Of a DNA stretch of 64,000 nt, positions 19,004-27,056 are shown in pieces. The position numbers and the translations under genes are program-made. The DNA lies in assembly GCF_947504105.1 (NCBI RefSeq), contig NZ_CANNGP010000018.1:1-64000 (forward strand). Direction: 5' to 3'. Under the pieces are notes generated by a model, which was not told where the DNA came from, ran no database searches, and worked only from the letters and a program-made list of their open reading frames with translations. Each line of letters opens with the position of its first letter. The first letter of the stretch is position 1. The DNA is from an uncultured Tateyamaria sp. (GTDB taxonomy: Bacteria; Pseudomonadota; Alphaproteobacteria; Rhodobacterales; Rhodobacteraceae).

Positions 19004-19083
19004 TTGATGATTGATGATTGATGATTGATGATTGATGATTGATGATTGATGATTGATGATTGATGATTGATGATTGATGATTG
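19001..19083. repeat. Heptanucleotide tandem repeat (TTGATGA), about 12 copies
   Basis: Eleven perfect, uninterrupted copies of TTGATGA span 19004-19080, with partial copies at each end (TGA before, TTG after). The parE stop is part of the array. A 7-base unit is not a multiple of three, so each copy shifts frame, and TGA occurs in all frames, ensuring termination. Such perfect arrays tend to vary in copy number by slippage. Confidence 0.97.
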
Positions 19084-19104
19084 TAAAATAGCGCAACAAT
19101 GATA

Positions 19105-19127
19105 TTTTCTCGAAAACTGCGAGAAAA
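19105..19127. terminator. Inverted repeat after the heptamer array
   Basis: An 8-bp stem (TTTTCTCG with CGAGAAAA) and 7-base loop lie just downstream of parE and the repeat. It could end parE transcription, but the bases after the stem are A-rich on the plus strand and there is no clear T-run on either strand. Confidence 0.4.
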
Positions 19128-19130
19128 AAA

Positions 19131-19718
19131 TTGCTTTCTAATCCATTTGGCAGACTAGTCGACATACTGAAGAGTAAACGCTGCAACTACCCAAAGATAT
19201 CAACCTACGTATCTTGTGTACTTCTTTCATTCCTTTGGACATTCAGCTGGATAACTGTTTTCTTCCTTTCAACATGGTTGTTCGACTTAACAACTCAAGC
19301 TGCAGATTTCGTTGTGATTTTCTGGTTGAGTATAGCTGCGGAATCCATAATCAGGTGGGCTGAAAACACAAATTTTATCGCTTCTTTATCAAAGCCGTTT
19401 GATGATAGCCCAAGAGGCGACAACCAAGACTTCAGGCTAAAAAATGCTTCTAGTTTATTGATTTTAGTACTTTGTTTAATGTTTTTCCTTAATGCGTACC
19501 TTGAGCGTTATGGCGTTCGTGCATCTGGATTGCAGTTTATGGGCCAAAATGGAGACCATTCACCCGCAGCGTTTGAAAAAATGGTGCAAGGTTGGCTTGA
19601 GGTAGCCGCTAACTCCAATGTGTATTTTCCAATGTTGTTCGGCACGCTACTTCGTGCTAAAATATACAAGAGGTCTCATAGTGCGCTTGAGGATTTGGGA
19701 GGAGACGCAAGTGATTGA
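19131..19718 (+). CDS. AT-rich multi-pass membrane protein, unknown function
   Basis: A predicted 195-residue membrane protein with three hydrophobic segments: around residues 25-50 (SFLWTFSWITVFFLSTWLF), 57-74 (AADFVVIFWLSIAAESII) and 107-124 (LLILVLCLMFFLNAYLE). A fourth, weaker one lies near 165-175. The start is probably TTG 19131, since no in-frame ATG precedes the first membrane segment and no good ribosome site is visible, so the N-terminus is uncertain. Base composition is much AT-richer than the neighbours, suggesting recent acquisition. It overlaps the next small gene by 8 bases. No family recognised. Confidence 0.6.
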   Translation: MLSNPFGRLVDILKSKRCNYPKISTYVSCVLLSFLWTFSWITVFFLSTWLFDLTTQAADFVVIFWLSIAAESIIRWAENTNFIASLSKPFDDSPRGDNQDFRLKNASSLLILVLCLMFFLNAYLERYGVRASGLQFMGQNGDHSPAAFEKMVQGWLEVAANSNVYFPMLFGTLLRAKIYKRSHSALEDLGGDASD

Positions 19719-19884
19719 GTTCTTGGATAGCATATCTGCAATTATTTTCCTGGTAATGGCAGGTGTACTAGTCTTTCTTACGGCGCTTTACGCGTTGGAC
19801 TTGGCATGGAACGCTATCCGTGCATCGCTCGATGATAAACACGGTTGGTCTTACTACTTCAGTGATGAAGGCCCTGAGAACTAA
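19711..19884 (+). CDS. Small single-pass membrane protein
   Basis: A 57-residue protein starting at GTG 19711, supported by a strong ribosome site (GGAGGAG) about 7 bases upstream inside the 3' end of the preceding gene. One long transmembrane helix (residues about 9-30, SAIIFLVMAGVLVFLTALYA) is followed by a short charged tail ending DEGPEN. It is probably translationally coupled to the upstream membrane protein, and the two may form a complex. Function unknown. Confidence 0.62.
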   Translation: MIEFLDSISAIIFLVMAGVLVFLTALYALDLAWNAIRASLDDKHGWSYYFSDEGPEN

Positions 19885-20376
19885 CTACAAGCTAGATTTT
19901 TTATTCGAGAGATGAGCGGTAACTTTTTACCGCGTAAAAGTAGGCTCGCTTCTGCAACGACATGGGCCAAGGCTCGAAAGCCGCGCGGGGAACCTGTATC
20001 AGAGGACCGCGCCCTCTACCAACCTTATTGCCATGCAACACGCTGCCGGATGGGGCGGCGGCCTTTGGCCTTGAGACCGCCCTTGTAAGTGGAATGGACG
20101 CTGACCCTCTCGGGCGACGCGCCCGCTGCGCGGGCGCTGGGAAAAAGCGGAGGCTTTCGCCTCCGCTGCTACTCGATACGCGAAGCGGGGTGCGTCGCCA
20201 CCCGCTTCGTCCTCGATATGCCCCAGATCAGGTTAACGAGCGCTTACCCAAGCAAGGCACTTTCTGGGCGTTGTAACGGCGACGGAGGGCCGACTTGTTA
20301 AAAGGGGGAACCAAAGGGACCCTCCGCCGCGCTGATCCACCCCCGGGACGTCCAGATCACCGGGGGCAGGAACGTC
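19885..20376. other. Structured intergenic region without a supported protein gene
   Basis: About 490 bases. Short reading frames exist but none shows domain sense, signal peptide or ribosome site. Several perfect inverted repeats are present: 19916-19933 (7 bp), 20119-20137 (8 bp, 3-base loop), 20146-20167 (9 bp, 4-base loop), 20181-20209 (9 bp), 20283-20326 (7 bp) and 20340-20366 (7 bp). One of them is a good minus-strand terminator. The region may be the 3' UTR of the small minus-strand gene at 20457, a structured RNA, or decayed sequence. Confidence 0.5.
20141..20167 (-). terminator. Rho-independent terminator, minus strand
   Basis: Read on the minus strand: a perfect 9-bp stem AGCGGAGGC/GCCTCCGCT with a GAAA tetraloop, followed at once by TTTTT. 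This is a textbook intrinsic terminator and implies a minus-strand transcript entering from higher coordinates, most simply that of the 26-codon gene at 20377-20457. Confidence 0.8.
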
Positions 20377-20457
20377 TCAGACCGTGGCGCCGACGATGAC
20401 CCACAGGCTCATCATGGCAGCAAAGCCAAACACGGTCGGAATGATAACCTTTTCCAT
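20377..20457 (-). CDS. 26-residue single-pass membrane peptide
   Basis: A very short gene: ATG 20455-20457 reads MEKVIIPTVFGFAAMM and continues hydrophobic to a terminal GATV. Nearly all of the peptide is one transmembrane helix with a Glu-Lys start. Support: a strong AAGGAGAG ribosome site 5-6 bases upstream and a canonical intrinsic terminator downstream on the same strand. I do not recognise the family. It could be a regulatory subunit of a membrane complex or a type I toxin-like peptide; both are guesses. Confidence 0.6.
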   Translation of the reverse strand: MEKVIIPTVFGFAAMMSLWVIVGATV

Positions 20458-20785
20458 CACTACTCTCCTTTCCAGGCAGGCCGGGAACACGTGAGTGGTG
20501 GCCTGCGGTGCAATCCGCGGAGAGGATCCCCGCGATGATAGGAAAGAGGTGGGCGTAGAGGCTTGACACAAAAACCCCCTGCCCCATCACCTCTGATCAC
20601 GGAGATGCGACGACCAACGTTATCAAGACGACGCAGGCCCTTGGATGTGGCAGGTGTGTTTGCGACGCCTAATCGGAATACATCGGCCTTACGTCACGAC
20701 CTTTGGTGCAGGGTCGCGATGTAGGCAGAGGTCGAAAATAGGTGGCCATCATCATGAGGGCCACCGATACATTCGAACTGTCAGC
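20458..20785. other. Intergenic region upstream of the 26-residue peptide gene
   Basis: About 330 bases between the peptide gene and the 3' end of the broken lipoprotein gene, both on the minus strand. It should carry the peptide gene's promoter, but no confident -35/-10 pair was found. A GC-rich inverted repeat lies around 20515-20535. No other gene seen. Confidence 0.4.
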
Positions 20786-21112
20786 TTAGAATTTACAGCG
20801 CTTCTTCTTGGCAAGGGCCACAAGCACGTCATTGCGCTTGTTGGCAGCTTCCAACGCCTGTTTGGCGTTCTGATAGTTGCCAATCACTGCAGGCCAAAAC
20901 AGGATCGCTGCGGCCACATTTTCACCCGATGCACGTTATCCCTTGGAGGCTTCTTCCCGAATTTGTTCCAACTGAACCAACTGTACCTTGATCTCTTCAC
21001 AGGTGAGGTCACCGTCTTCGACTGATCGGGTCTGCACAACCTCTGGCGAGACGCAGGCTGACAAAAGGAGGGCAGTGGCGGCGATACACCCCGTGACACG
21101 CAATGACTTCAT
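20786..21112 (-). pseudogene. Small lipoprotein gene interrupted by an in-frame stop
   Basis: The frame starts at ATG 21110-21112 with a clear lipoprotein signal (RVTGCIAATALLLSAC), then VEDGDLTCEEIKVQLVQLEQ and IREEASKG. A TAA at 20936-20938 stops it after 58 residues. Past that stop the same frame continues for 49 codons with protein-like sequence (ENVAAAILFWPAVIGNYQNA, then KQALEAANKRNDVLVALAKK, ending RCKF) to a TAA at 20786. The second half, with its N-VAAAILFWPA hydrophobic motif and terminal Cys, matches the tail I know from small roseobacter lipoproteins of this size. I infer a single nonsense mutation; a sequencing error or readthrough is possible. Confidence 0.7.
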
Positions 21113-21255
21113 CGAAATGGTCTTTCTTGTTCTTCGCATGCGCGCGACGCGCGCTTTCAACTGGGGCGACGTATCAAGCGACGCTACTCGGCGTCAACCC
21201 GATATTGACGACATATTTTCTTGAACTTCATGGCGTTTACGCACCTACTACGGCC

Positions 21256-21936
21256 ATGATCCTGCGCCTGTTTCTGATCCTGAGCCTGCTGGCCGCCTGT
21301 GGCCGTCCGCTGACCGATGCGGAGCGTGCTTTCGCAGACACCATCCACGGCGATCAGCTGAACCATCAGCGGGTGCGCTTGATTGACGGGGCGCCGACCC
21401 GCGCCGTCACCTTCAAGCGCAAAGCCCGGCCACGCACCACCTGCCGTGAGCGCATCCTGCCGCCCCCGACCAGCGACACGATCACCGCCAAACCGGCGGC
21501 AGTTGCCCTGTGGCAGAACGTTCTGTTCGACAAGGACTGGTATCTGGACGATTACGTCCCCGCCTATCCGCAAGAGATCAACCTGATCGCCGCCATGTTG
21601 CTGGCCCATGAGTTGACCCACGTATGGCAATGGCAGAACCGGGAGGTCACCGGATACTCCCCTCTCAAGGCGGCCCGCGAGCATCGGTTCAGTGACGACC
21701 CCTACCTCTTTGACGTGTCGGCGGAACGGAAGTTCCTCGACTTTGGTTTTGAGCAGCAAGGGTCCATTGTCGAGGAATTCGTATGCTGCCGGGCGCTGGA
21801 CCCTCAGGGCGGGCGGACACAGCGCCTGCACACCCTGATCTCGCAGGCAATGCCCGTCTCACCCCTGCCGCAATCCCGGCAACATGACGTGCGCTTGCCA
21901 TGGGATGGCGTGCAGGTGAACGGGATCTGTGCGTAA
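21256..21936 (+). CDS. Putative Zn metallopeptidase-like lipoprotein
   Basis: A 226-residue protein with a lipoprotein signal (MILRLFLILSLLAAC, lipobox LAAC, Cys15) and an HExxH-type zinc motif, HELTHVWQWQ, at residues 118-127 (His118, Glu119, His122). A third ligand could be Glu/His further on (AREHRF or QGSIVEEFVCC). The region before it (AVALWQNVLFDKDWYLDDYV) is typical of similar proteins often annotated as Rhs-element Vgr or DUF4157-like. ATG 21256 was chosen because it begins the signal peptide. Proteolytic activity is unproven. Confidence 0.72.
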   Translation: MILRLFLILSLLAACGRPLTDAERAFADTIHGDQLNHQRVRLIDGAPTRAVTFKRKARPRTTCRERILPPPTSDTITAKPAAVALWQNVLFDKDWYLDDYVPAYPQEINLIAAMLLAHELTHVWQWQNREVTGYSPLKAAREHRFSDDPYLFDVSAERKFLDFGFEQQGSIVEEFVCCRALDPQGGRTQRLHTLISQAMPVSPLPQSRQHDVRLPWDGVQVNGICA

Positions 21937-21964
21937 TCCAAATCAGAAAGATGGAGGTGCCGGA

Positions 21965-22399
21965 ATGGCCCAATATGCCGTGATCATGCTGCTGGCCGGT
22001 ATCGGCATCCCGATCCTGGCCGCGCTGAATGCCGCGCTTGGCACGCGGCTGGGCAGTCCTGCTGCTGCTGCGACCGTGCTGTTTGTCATCGCCTTCGGGA
22101 CGGCAGCCGTTATCTTTTTGCTAACGGGCGCGCAGGGGCTGTCGAAATTATCCGCTGCGCCAAAACACCTTTTGCTGGCTGGCGTTCTGGTCGCGTTTTA
22201 CGTGCTGAGCATCACCTATATCGCCCCACATTTCGGCGTCGGGAACGCGGTGTTCTTTGTGCTGCTGGGCCAGTTGATCTCGGCTGCCGCAATTGATCAT
22301 TTTGGATTGTTCGGGGCGCAGGCCACGTCGCTGGGTCTGACCCGGATCGGTGGCATCGCGCTGATGGCAATGGGCGTGTGGTTGACCCAACTCGCCTGA
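21965..22399 (+). CDS. DMT-superfamily (YdcZ/DUF606-like) membrane protein
   Basis: A 144-residue protein with five hydrophobic helices, starting at ATG 21965 behind GGAGGTG. The pattern GIGIPILAALNAALGTRLGS, followed by TYIAPHFGVGNAVFFVLLGQ, is the YdcZ/DUF606 half-size DMT transporter signature; two copies would assemble into a full transporter. Substrate unknown. It is convergent with the next gene, with one base between the stops. Confidence 0.85.
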   Translation: MAQYAVIMLLAGIGIPILAALNAALGTRLGSPAAAATVLFVIAFGTAAVIFLLTGAQGLSKLSAAPKHLLLAGVLVAFYVLSITYIAPHFGVGNAVFFVLLGQLISAAAIDHFGLFGAQATSLGLTRIGGIALMAMGVWLTQLA

Positions 22400-22400
22400 G

Positions 22401-23387
22401 TTATTCCGCGATGCCAGCCAAGTCCTGCGCTTGCGCCCACGCAGCCGGGTCCACATCAACAGGATCAGCCAGAAGACGGTTTTGTCCCGGCATGCGGCCT
22501 GCACTGTCTTCGGCAAGAAACGTCTCGAACTGCGCCAGGCGATCCGAGAAGACACCAGATGTGCTGGGATCGATGAGGATATAGAACTGCCCCAGGTCAT
22601 GTGGCGGCCCTTCGGCTGCTTTCAGGGGCTTCACGTCCCGGCTGAGCACGCCCCCCGTGAGACCGGCAGTCAAAAGCTCGACCATCACGCCAAAGCCCCA
22701 TCCCTTGTACCCACCCGTTGACACAAGTGACCCCGCAAGTGCCGCTTCCGGGTCGGTCGTGGGAGCGCCATCAGCATCCAAGGCCCAGCCTTCCGGAATT
22801 GCCTCACCTGCTGCCTTGGCCATCGTGATTTTGCCCAAGGCCACCGTTGTTGTCGATTGATCGAACTGCATGGCAAGATCGCCCTGCCCGTCCGGAACGG
22901 AAAAAGCGATCGGATTGGTGCCAATCATACGTGTCTTGCCCCCGGGTGGCGCGACAATAGGAGAGGCATTTGTCATACCCAAACCGATCAGGCCCGCGCG
23001 GGCAATCTGTTCTGTGAAATATCCCAGCGCGGTGCAGGTATGCGCATGGCCGATGGCAAGGCTCGCAATGCCAAACTGCCGTGCCGCATCCAGCGCAGGT
23101 GCCAATCCGTAGGCAAAGGCCGGCTGGGCAAACCCCATCAAAGCATCCACCTGGATAGCCGCAGGGCGCTGTGCCGTGACCACCGGCACCACGTCACCCT
23201 TGACCCGGCCGGTACGCAATTGCTGGCAATAGCTTTCCAGGTAGTACAGCCCGCAGATCCGGTTCCCTGCCGCCTCGGCTTGCGCAACGGCGCGTGCAAC
23301 CTCTGCCGCCGGAAAGGCGGCGGCCCCGTGCGCCATCAGTGCAGCCTGCACGGTGCGCTCAATCTCTGCCCTGGAAATGTCAGGCAT
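22401..23387 (-). CDS. Malate/L-lactate/ureidoglycolate dehydrogenase-family oxidoreductase
   Basis: A 328-residue NAD(P)-dependent Ldh2/YlbC-type oxidoreductase. Signatures: GLYYLESYCQQLRTGRVKG, GIASLAIGHAHTCTALGYFT with the catalytic-type His, TRMIGTNPIAFSVPDG and STGGYKGWGFGVMVELLTAG with the nucleotide-binding Lys/Gly. Members reduce 2-oxo acids or cyclic imines (for example delta1-piperidine-2-carboxylate); the exact substrate is not deducible. ATG 23385-23387 gives the natural start MPDISRAEIERTVQAAL. Confidence 0.85.
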   Translation of the reverse strand: MPDISRAEIERTVQAALMAHGAAAFPAAEVARAVAQAEAAGNRICGLYYLESYCQQLRTGRVKGDVVPVVTAQRPAAIQVDALMGFAQPAFAYGLAPALDAARQFGIASLAIGHAHTCTALGYFTEQIARAGLIGLGMTNASPIVAPPGGKTRMIGTNPIAFSVPDGQGDLAMQFDQSTTTVALGKITMAKAAGEAIPEGWALDADGAPTTDPEAALAGSLVSTGGYKGWGFGVMVELLTAGLTGGVLSRDVKPLKAAEGPPHDLGQFYILIDPSTSGVFSDRLAQFETFLAEDSAGRMPGQNRLLADPVDVDPAAWAQAQDLAGIAE

Positions 23388-23520
23388 CGTTCTTCTATCC
23401 CCCACGGTCTTTGCCGCGAGGTCAAGAAAAAGCAAACCGGAAGGCAGCCGTCAAGCTGCCGATTGCTTGCGGGGCTCTTTCAACGATAGCGGGAGAAGGC
23501 GACTAAGGACCACACCGCAA

Positions 23521-24207
23521 TCATGAAGGACCGGTCAAATGCCCTTCATCAAGTCGAACCGTGCGGTCCATACGCGCCGCGAGGTCCAGATTATGTGTTG
23601 CGATCAGCGCGGACAGGCCCGTATCCCGCACCAGCGCCATCAGCGCATCAAAAACCTGGTCCGATGTTGCCGGATCCAGATTGCCCGTCGGTTCATCCGC
23701 CAGCAGCAAGGCCGGACCATTGGCAAGTGCCCGGCAAAACGCCACGCGCTGTTGCTCGCCTCCGGACAGTTCCGCCGGGCGGTGCGCAGCGCGATGGGCC
23801 ACCCCCACCTTGTCCAATAGCGACAGTGCGCGCGCCTCTGCATCTGCCCGGGCTAGCCCTGACGCCAGCTGCGGCAACGCAATGTTTTCGATGGCTGAAA
23901 ACTCGGGCAGCAGATGGTGAAACTGGTAGATGAACCCGACCTCTGCCCGGCGGGCCAGCGTTCTGCGCCGATCCGATTGCCCGGTCATGTTCTGGCCATT
24001 CAGCGTCACCGTGCCTGCATCGGGTGTATCCAGCAGCCCGGCGATATGCAGCAGCGTCGATTTGCCTGCACCAGAGGGTGCGACCAGCGCCACAACCTCG
24101 CCCCGCTGCACCTCCAGATCGACGCCACGCAACACATCCACCTGATTGGGCAGGCCCGCATTGTAAGACTTGGCGATCCCCGCCAAGGACAGGACGACGT
24201 CACTCAT
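23521..24207 (-). CDS. lolD: Lipoprotein-releasing ABC transporter ATP-binding protein LolD
   Basis: A 228-residue ABC ATPase: Walker [13 protein letters not shown] near 43-54, a Q-loop with the LolD-type [16 protein letters not shown], signature LSGGEQQRV, Walker [15 protein letters not shown] and H-loop ATHNLDL. It powers release of outer-membrane lipoproteins from the inner membrane to LolA. The start overlaps the lolC/E stop by 8 bases. APSGAGKST in place of the commoner G-x-SGSGKST is within normal variation. Confidence 0.93.
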   Translation of the reverse strand: MSDVVLSLAGIAKSYNAGLPNQVDVLRGVDLEVQRGEVVALVAPSGAGKSTLLHIAGLLDTPDAGTVTLNGQNMTGQSDRRRTLARRAEVGFIYQFHHLLPEFSAIENIALPQLASGLARADAEARALSLLDKVGVAHRAAHRPAELSGGEQQRVAFCRALANGPALLLADEPTGNLDPATSDQVFDALMALVRDTGLSALIATHNLDLAARMDRTVRLDEGHLTGPS

Positions 24208-25486
24208 AGCGCAGCGCCTCCACCGGGTTCATGCGGGCCGCACGTCGGGCCGGGAAAATGGTCACGATGAAGGACAGGCCCAGCGACAGCGTGACGGCGC
24301 TGAGTACATCGCGCAGATGCAGCTCGGCTGGCAGTGCGTATATGCCCCGGATCGAGGGATCCCATACGCCACCTCCCATCACGTAGTTCACGAATGAAAA
24401 GAGCGGATCGATATAGATGGCAAAGAGGCAGCCCAGGATCACGCCCATGGCTGTGCCGATGATCCCCGTGAATGCGCCGCAGATGAAAAACACGCGCAGC
24501 ACCGATCCTTCGGTCAGGCCCATCGTGCGCAGGATCCCGATGTCGCGCCCCTTGTTCTTGACCAGCATGATCAGGCCCGAGACGATGTTCATCGCCGCAA
24601 TCAGCACAAGGATCGAAAGGATGATAAACATTACATTATCCTCGACCTCGAGCGCACGCAGGAACCCGCCCGACGCGTCCTTCCATGTCCAGACCTGTCC
24701 CCGTTCACCGGCTGTTTGCAAAATGGCCGCCGTGTATCGGTCGACGGCTTCCGGTTCATCCACCATCACCTCGATCTCGTCGACGACACCCTCGCGGTTG
24801 AAGTAGCTTTGCGCTTCGGCAAGTGGCATGTAGATGCGCACGCGGTCGATATCGTAGCGCCCCGCGGAAAAGATGTAAGTCACCTCGTAGGCATTGATGC
24901 GCGGGCTGGTGCCAAAGGCGGTGCGTACCCCGTTCGGTGAAATCAGCTTGATGCGATCCCCCACCTGCGCGCCCAGCTCCTGAGCTACACCCGCCCCGAT
25001 GGCGACGCCCTGATCGTACCGGGCAATGTCGCCTTGGGACGTTGCGGGGTCTGCGATACGCGGCAGACCGGCGAGATCTTCGGCACTCATGCCCAAGACC
25101 TGTACACCCGCATTGCGGCTCCGCAGATTTGCCATGACCTGCCCCCGCACAAGCGGCGCGGTGCGTACAACACCCGGTAGCTCGGCAAGGGCGGCGGCCC
25201 TGGCCTCGTAATCTGCAATGGTCCGGTCGATCCCGCCCGTATCCGTCACTTCGCCGATCTGGTAGACGGTGACATGCGCGTTGGCACCGAGAATGGTATC
25301 CACGAACTCGGCCCGAAATCCTGACCGCACCGCCAATGTTGCGATCAGCGCAAAGACGGCGAGCGTGATGCCGATCAGGCTGATCCAGGTCATGGTGCTC
25401 ACCCCACCTTCGGCGCGGCGGGCACGCAGGTAGCGCCAGGCGATCATCCACTCGAATGGGGCAAAGGGGGCGGTTGGTTTGGCCAT
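24200..25486 (-). CDS. Lipoprotein-releasing system permease LolC/LolE
   Basis: A 428-residue inner-membrane permease with one N-terminal transmembrane segment ([20 protein letters not shown]), a large periplasmic MacB-like domain (about 60-270) and three C-terminal segments ([20 protein letters not shown], an [20 protein letters not shown] helix and [20 protein letters not shown]). The ending [15 protein letters not shown] is typical. Alphaproteobacteria commonly have a single LolC/E-type gene, probably acting as a homodimer with LolD. Confidence 0.92.
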   Translation of the reverse strand: MAKPTAPFAPFEWMIAWRYLRARRAEGGVSTMTWISLIGITLAVFALIATLAVRSGFRAEFVDTILGANAHVTVYQIGEVTDTGGIDRTIADYEARAAALAELPGVVRTAPLVRGQVMANLRSRNAGVQVLGMSAEDLAGLPRIADPATSQGDIARYDQGVAIGAGVAQELGAQVGDRIKLISPNGVRTAFGTSPRINAYEVTYIFSAGRYDIDRVRIYMPLAEAQSYFNREGVVDEIEVMVDEPEAVDRYTAAILQTAGERGQVWTWKDASGGFLRALEVEDNVMFIILSILVLIAAMNIVSGLIMLVKNKGRDIGILRTMGLTEGSVLRVFFICGAFTGIIGTAMGVILGCLFAIYIDPLFSFVNYVMGGGVWDPSIRGIYALPAELHLRDVLSAVTLSLGLSFIVTIFPARRAARMNPVEALRYE

Positions 25487-25538
25487 TTACGGCTCCTGCT
25501 CGGGTTGGGACGAGATGTGGCGGGGTCCGCCCCCAAGG

Positions 25539-26042
25539 TCAAGTCCCGCGCGCAGGTTGCCGCCGTCCGAAGGGCCACAGCAAGAGCTTGAGCGCGGCCC
25601 AGACGGTCACGAGTCCGGTGAGAAGGCCGGTTGCGGCAAAGATCCCCCCGGCCGCCGTCAACGGCACCGCAGGTTCGAAACTGGACAGGGCCGCCGCGGC
25701 CACTTCGGTATCTCTTGATCGAGCCACGTAATATGTGCGCAGGAGGGGACCCGCGTCATTCAGCGCAATCAGGTCCATGCGCAGTTGGTCATAGCGACCA
25801 AATGTGCGGGTCATGTCCGCCCTCCGGCGATCCAGAAACGCCGTGCCATGCATCTGAGCGAGGGCTGCGGTCCGGGTCAGTCCCTCGGCTAGGGCAGACG
25901 CATCGAAATCTGCCACCACCTCGGCCAGAGCATCAACCGCGCCGCCAAGACGTTGCCGGTATTGCTGGGAAAACTCGGGCAATTGCGACGCGAGCGTACC
26001 GCCCACTACGCCGCCCGCCAGTACAAGCACGCGCAGGATCAT
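25539..26042 (-). CDS. DUF2937 family membrane protein
   Basis: A 167-residue protein with an N-terminal transmembrane segment (MILRVLVLAGGVVGGTLAS), a helical periplasmic stretch (QRLGGAVDALAEVVADFDAS) and a C-terminal membrane hairpin (AAGGIFAATGLLTGLVTVWA). This arrangement matches DUF2937, of unknown function. Its start overlaps the preceding serine hydrolase stop by 4 bases (ATGA). Confidence 0.82.
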   Translation of the reverse strand: MILRVLVLAGGVVGGTLASQLPEFSQQYRQRLGGAVDALAEVVADFDASALAEGLTRTAALAQMHGTAFLDRRRADMTRTFGRYDQLRMDLIALNDAGPLLRTYYVARSRDTEVAAAALSSFEPAVPLTAAGGIFAATGLLTGLVTVWAALKLLLWPFGRRQPARGT

Positions 26043-27049
26043 GGACGCTTGCCATAGACAGCGGCACTGAGCGCCATGTCCAAGCTCCCCATAGCATCCC
26101 CGTCCAAACAGGCGTCGTAGAGAGCGATCACGCTGACCTTGCCCTCCCAGATGACCGCAAAGCTGCCGATGTTGAGACGTCCGGGAAAGCACAATGCCCC
26201 AAAGTGCCAGAAGTTGTGACCATCCTGGAAGGGTCGAAACACCATGCCCATACCGTAATAGGCACCGCCGCCCAGCGCGACATGTGGCAGGGCAAAGGGA
26301 TCGTTGGCAACGCGGCTGCCCGGTCCGAAATGCGTCTGGAGGAATGTCAGGTATCCGTTGGGGTCCGACGCCAGACCGCCCCAAGGCTGGAACACGCCGG
26401 CACGGTCTCCGGGGTGAATGCTTGCGGGCAAGTCCAGCAGGTCGCGACACGCGTCGAAATAGGACATGCCCGTGACGTCTTCGATCACCAGCCCCAGCAG
26501 CGCGTAGTTCTCATTGTTGTATTCGTATGCGCCACGGGTTCCGGTCTGCGTGGGCCGGGCATTCACCAGATCCAAAACTTGCGCGCTGAAATGGCCATTC
26601 CGGGCCGTGGTCTGGCCAAGCCACCCGAGCATGGCCAATTGGGTAACATCCGGAGCAAGGCCCGACGTGTGCGTGACCAGCTCTGCCACCGTCACATCCG
26701 GCGCGGGACTGACGAAATCCCGCAGGGAGTCGGACCATTCAAGACGGCCCTCATCCACCAGATGCATAACGCATATGGCAGTTATGGACTTGGATACGCT
26801 TGCCAAGTCGCCCGAACGGATCACGCCGTCAGCAGTGTCGTTGTACAGATCGACGTTCCAGGTGCCGTCCGCCCCGAACACGCCAGATGCCATAATGCCG
26901 GACGTACCCTGCGCGGTCAGCCAGTCTGCAAAGGCGGACTCAAGTTTGCGGTGAACGGAAGCGGGTGTGGCGTCATCGCTGCTGGCAAGCGTGGGCAGTG
27001 CCAGCAGCGCCGCACATAAGACCAACCTGAAAAGAGCCTGCATTTGCAT
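26039..27049 (-). CDS. Beta-lactamase-class serine hydrolase
   Basis: A 336-residue exported serine hydrolase of the class C beta-lactamase/DD-peptidase fold. The signal peptide (FRLVLCAALLALPTLA) is followed by the SxxK motif SVSK at 84-87 in LASVSKSITAICVMHL, a YxN-type motif in AYEYNNENYALLG and HTSGLAP. The third motif (KTG-like) is not obvious and may be replaced by HFGALCFPG or similar. It may be an esterase or peptidase rather than a true beta-lactamase. Seven bases separate it from the upstream proS gene. Confidence 0.82.
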   Translation of the reverse strand: MQMQALFRLVLCAALLALPTLASSDDATPASVHRKLESAFADWLTAQGTSGIMASGVFGADGTWNVDLYNDTADGVIRSGDLASVSKSITAICVMHLVDEGRLEWSDSLRDFVSPAPDVTVAELVTHTSGLAPDVTQLAMLGWLGQTTARNGHFSAQVLDLVNARPTQTGTRGAYEYNNENYALLGLVIEDVTGMSYFDACRDLLDLPASIHPGDRAGVFQPWGGLASDPNGYLTFLQTHFGPGSRVANDPFALPHVALGGGAYYGMGMVFRPFQDGHNFWHFGALCFPGRLNIGSFAVIWEGKVSVIALYDACLDGDAMGSLDMALSAAVYGKRP

Positions 27050-27056
27050 CAGGTTA

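Noticed and set aside
19001-19083. Possible CRISPR array
   Set aside because: The repeat unit is 7 bases with no spacers; it is a simple tandem repeat.
18347-19186. Minus-strand frame reading through the heptamer array as an Ile-Asn-His-Gln-Ser-Ser-type repeat protein
   Set aside because: It is antisense to parE, has no independent support and the repeat peptide is a by-product of the tandem DNA.
19962-20301. Two overlapping plus-strand frames (about 104 and 70 codons)
   Set aside because: No ribosome site, signal or family pattern; they cross the perfect hairpins and a minus-strand terminator.
19885-20376. tmRNA, RNase P RNA or SRP RNA in the hairpin-rich stretch
   Set aside because: I looked for the conserved cores of these RNAs on both strands and did not find them.
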